A stretch of 6,913 nucleotides of DNA, taken from NCBI GenBank assembly GCA_963169155.1, contig CAUJGI010000102.1, positions 1-6,913 on the forward strand. The letters run 5' to 3'. Positions within the stretch are counted from its first letter, which is position 1. Every line of letters begins with the position of its first letter. A program made the translations under genes and the position numbers. Of the stretch, positions 5,440 through 6,913 are shown one piece after another. This DNA comes from Chloroflexota bacterium. GTDB lineage: Bacteria > Chloroflexota > Anaerolineae > Promineifilales > Promineifilaceae. Below the pieces are notes generated by a model. That model saw only the letters and a program-made list of their open reading frames with translations. It was not told the origin of the DNA and ran no database searches.

Positions 5440-6714
5440 TTATAACCCCCCATTCGAATTACCCTCTGGCCCCTTCACCGGCCAGTGGCCGCTGGTGAAG
5501 ATGGGCGTCCAGGCCTGGGCTGGTACGGGCAGGTCTGGGTTTTGGCGGCTTTGCGTTTTGAACCAGTCGCGCCAGGTTAAGGTGCTGCCCTTTGGCCGCA
5601 GATTTTTCGGTTTGCCGCCATCCCGAACGACGCCAATTGTCTGATCCACCGCCGTTAGCCCATACCATTCCACTTTCAACGGCTTTTTGAGCCAGCTGCC
5701 AAACTTCTCCAGCAGCGTGGCCAGGTCGTCCGTGTCGCTGGACCAGGGCGCGGGCTGGTTTACCTGCCGCTTTTCCCGCAGGTAGGTGAGGATGTCGACG
5801 GCCGTCTGTTCAAGCAGCATCTGGGCATCGGCCAGGGCGGCGGTGTGGGTGGTGTTGTGCGGCTGGAACTCGGTGGGCTGGTGCCGCTCAGCCAATCGTT
5901 CCTGCCACGCCTCATCCAGCGCGTCGGCGGCGTTGCGGCAGTTGAGCTGGCGCAGGACGGTGCTGTAGGTGTACGGCCGTATCGCATCGGGCGGGTGAAT
6001 GCCGTCATCGGCGACAAACGTTTCCTGGGCATTGTCGGACAAAATATGCTGGAAGCTCAGGCCGATCACCGGACCAGCCACCAGCGTCCCGTACACATCG
6101 GCAAAAATCTCTTCGATCCAGCGGTTGATCCAGTTGGGATACAGCGGAATGCGGGCATGCAGCGCGGCGGACAGGCCCGGCGCATGGTGGTAGACAAAAT
6201 GGCCCACCTCGTGGGGAATGGCCAGGAAATCCATGGCGGTGGTGGTGGCGGAAAAGGGCACGCCCACCAGCGCCAGCGGGGCATATGGGATGAGCCGGAT
6301 ATTGGCCGATTTGTTGAAGTAGGTGAGGACGCCGCACTGGGGCAGCAGACCGCTGTCTACGGCCACATTCAGCGCCGCCTGGGCCAGCTGGTCCGCCTGG
6401 GCCAGGGTTTTTTGATGCTCGGGCTGCTGCCGCTGGCTGGCGATGCGCTGGATGATGGCCATGTCGAAGGCGACCTGGTCCAGAGTGGCCCGAAAGACGT
6501 GATCTTGCGGCAGCATCATGGCGGGCAGCAGCTGGCCACTGCGGAACCCCTCCCAAAAATAGCTAAACTGGTCTTGCCCAAACGCCAGCAGGCTTTCGGT
6601 GAGGGCTTGTAAGGTATCGGCTTTTTCCAGGTTGGGGGAACGGCCGTACCTCGCGGCCATCTCTTGCAGCTGCTTTTCCAGCGCCTGCCAGCGGTCTTGC
6701 CAAATCGTGTTCAT
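5440..6714 (-). CDS. Putative zinc metalloprotease with an M48-like motif order, family unassigned
   Basis: This 424-residue protein was not recognised as a named family. It has the zinc-peptidase motif H168-E169-V-G-H172 (IPHEVGHFVYHH), then EEIFADVYG at 201-209 and D-G-I-H240-P-P-D-A-I-R246. That order (HExxH, then ExxAD, then HP...R) is the arrangement in M48 peptidases. By analogy H168, H172 and E202 would bind zinc and E169 would be the catalytic base (inference). Unlike HtpX it has no obvious membrane segments, although 146-165 is moderately hydrophobic, and no signal peptide is evident. The N-terminal 120 residues are helical and polar, and the Trp- and Lys-rich C-terminal 90 (about 335-424) resemble no domain I know. 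The start is ATG at 6714, preceded by AAAGGAG (6720-6726) five bases away; the stop is TAA at 5442-5440. It converges with the regulator gene across the repeat block. An inactive or non-proteolytic role cannot be excluded. Confidence 0.82.
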   Translation of the reverse strand: MNTIWQDRWQALEKQLQEMAARYGRSPNLEKADTLQALTESLLAFGQDQFSYFWEGFRSGQLLPAMMLPQDHVFRATLDQVAFDMAIIQRIASQRQQPEHQKTLAQADQLAQAALNVAVDSGLLPQCGVLTYFNKSANIRLIPYAPLALVGVPFSATTTAMDFLAIPHEVGHFVYHHAPGLSAALHARIPLYPNWINRWIEEIFADVYGTLVAGPVIGLSFQHILSDNAQETFVADDGIHPPDAIRPYTYSTVLRQLNCRNAADALDEAWQERLAERHQPTEFQPHNTTHTAALADAQMLLEQTAVDILTYLREKRQVNQPAPWSSDTDDLATLLEKFGSWLKKPLKVEWYGLTAVDQTIGVVRDGGKPKNLRPKGSTLTWRDWFKTQSRQNPDLPVPAQAWTPIFTSGHWPVKGPEGNSNGGL

Positions 6715-6719
6715 TTTTT

Positions 6720-6726
6720 CTCCTTT
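6720..6726 (-). promoter_or_regulatory. Ribosome binding site of the metalloprotease gene
   Basis: The minus strand reads AAAGGAG, five bases before the ATG at 6714. It fixes the start of the protease gene. No convincing -35/-10 pair was found farther upstream, to the right edge of the window. Confidence 0.8.
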
Positions 6727-6768
6727 AATTCGCTTATGGAATCCAATACAGGTTGTTTGCCTCTTCCT

Positions 6769-6874
6769 AAGTACAGCTTTGCAGAAGTAAGTCCCAAGTT
6801 ACGTGCTGTCCGCTGTACTTTAAGCAGTTTGGCGCATCGCCTGCAGAAGTCGGAACAAATTTATGCCAAACTGC
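6769..6874. repeat. Two consecutive inverted repeats, each enclosing a copy of a 9-bp direct repeat
   Basis: AAGTACAGC (6769-6777) is perfectly complementary to GCTGTACTT (6812-6820) across 34 bases. GCAGTTTGGC (6824-6833) is perfectly complementary to GCCAAACTGC (6865-6874) across 31 bases. The direct repeat TGCAGAAGT occurs once inside each loop (6780-6788 and 6842-6850), 62 bases apart, about six helical turns. It lies upstream of the minus-strand metalloprotease gene, where the repeat reads ACTTCTGCA. It could be a tandem regulator-binding region or a structured RNA. Nothing further was recognised in 6875-6913. Confidence 0.5.
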
Positions 6875-6913
6875 ACTAAGGCTGTTCGCACCAGGGTACT
6901 GACTGACCGCAAA

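Larger units (their letters stand above)
266..6647. repeat. Highly iterated palindrome ACGGCCGT, 16 dispersed copies
   Basis: Exact copies start at 266, 1001, 1629, 1891, 1939, 1956, 2303, 2440, 3282, 3691, 4269, 4323, 5208, 5798, 5973 and 6640. Twelve lie within genes and four between them. Near-matches at 2919, 3575 and within 4081-4120 were not counted. In genes it is read in all three frames: Thr-Ala-Val five times, Gly-Arg four times, Arg-Pro three times. Protein sequence therefore does not explain it. There is no consistent flanking base beyond the octamer. It resembles the cyanobacterial HIP1 phenomenon in behaviour, not in sequence. Confidence 0.9.

Noticed and set aside
5306..5644. 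112-codon plus-strand frame whose ATG overlaps the regulator stop as ATGA
   Set aside because: Its first third is translated heptad repeat and the rest is antisense to the protease; the ATGA overlap is a by-product of the repeat unit.
5845..6612. 255-codon plus-strand open frame
   Set aside because: It is antisense to the metalloprotease gene, which has a clear Shine-Dalgarno and zinc-site motifs.
6664..6879. 71-codon plus-strand frame spanning the protease start and upstream region
   Set aside because: It lacks a ribosome binding site, half of it is antisense to the protease N-terminus, and it runs through the inverted repeats.
1..6913. tRNA, rRNA, insertion sequence, prophage or defence-island content
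   Set aside because: No cloverleaf or T-loop pattern, transposase, integrase, nuclease or restriction-modification gene was recognised on either strand.

Overview
The window (about 57% GC by eye) looks like ordinary chromosome from a bacterium, most likely a Chloroflexota of the Anaerolineae type. That assignment is an inference. It rests on the large BTAD/SARP-STAND-TPR regulator, a fusion common in that phylum, on the style of the intergenic GTGA-type short repeats, and on the base composition. No marker in the window settles it.

Layout, left to right. The 5' part of uvrB (nucleotide excision repair) runs leftward from 875 and leaves the window at position 1. A 176-base divergent gap carries a GTGAAAAGT-type inverted repeat that abuts the uvrB ribosome binding site, and a candidate promoter for the next gene. 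A calcineurin-like metallophosphoesterase (1052-1930, +) ends just before a strong intrinsic terminator. A 451-base gap (1931-2381) holds that terminator, further hairpins, a possible 28-codon ORF with a strong Shine-Dalgarno, and a -10/-35 candidate. Next is a 975-residue regulator (2382-5309, +) with a winged-helix/BTAD front end, an NB-ARC-type STAND ATPase core and a C-terminal TPR array. Its stop codon lies inside a block of heptad repeats (5301-5437) that separates it from a convergent gene. That gene (5440-6714, -) encodes an unassigned putative zinc metalloprotease with HEVGH, EEIFAD and HPP...R motifs. The last 199 bases, upstream of the protease gene, contain two consecutive long-looped inverted repeats, each enclosing one copy of a 9-bp direct repeat.

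Functionally the four protein genes look like independent neighbours rather than one operon: uvrB and the phosphoesterase diverge, a terminator follows the phosphoesterase, and the regulator and protease converge. No defence island, biosynthetic cluster, prophage, insertion sequence, CRISPR array, tRNA or rRNA was recognised. No established new system is claimed.

The most striking signal is not a gene. The 8-bp palindrome ACGGCCGT occurs 16 times in 6.9 kb, where roughly 0.1-0.2 would be expected by chance. It occurs in every gene, in all three reading frames and between genes, like the HIP1 'highly iterated palindrome' of cyanobacteria but with a different sequence. Two copies form the stem of the terminator after the phosphoesterase gene.
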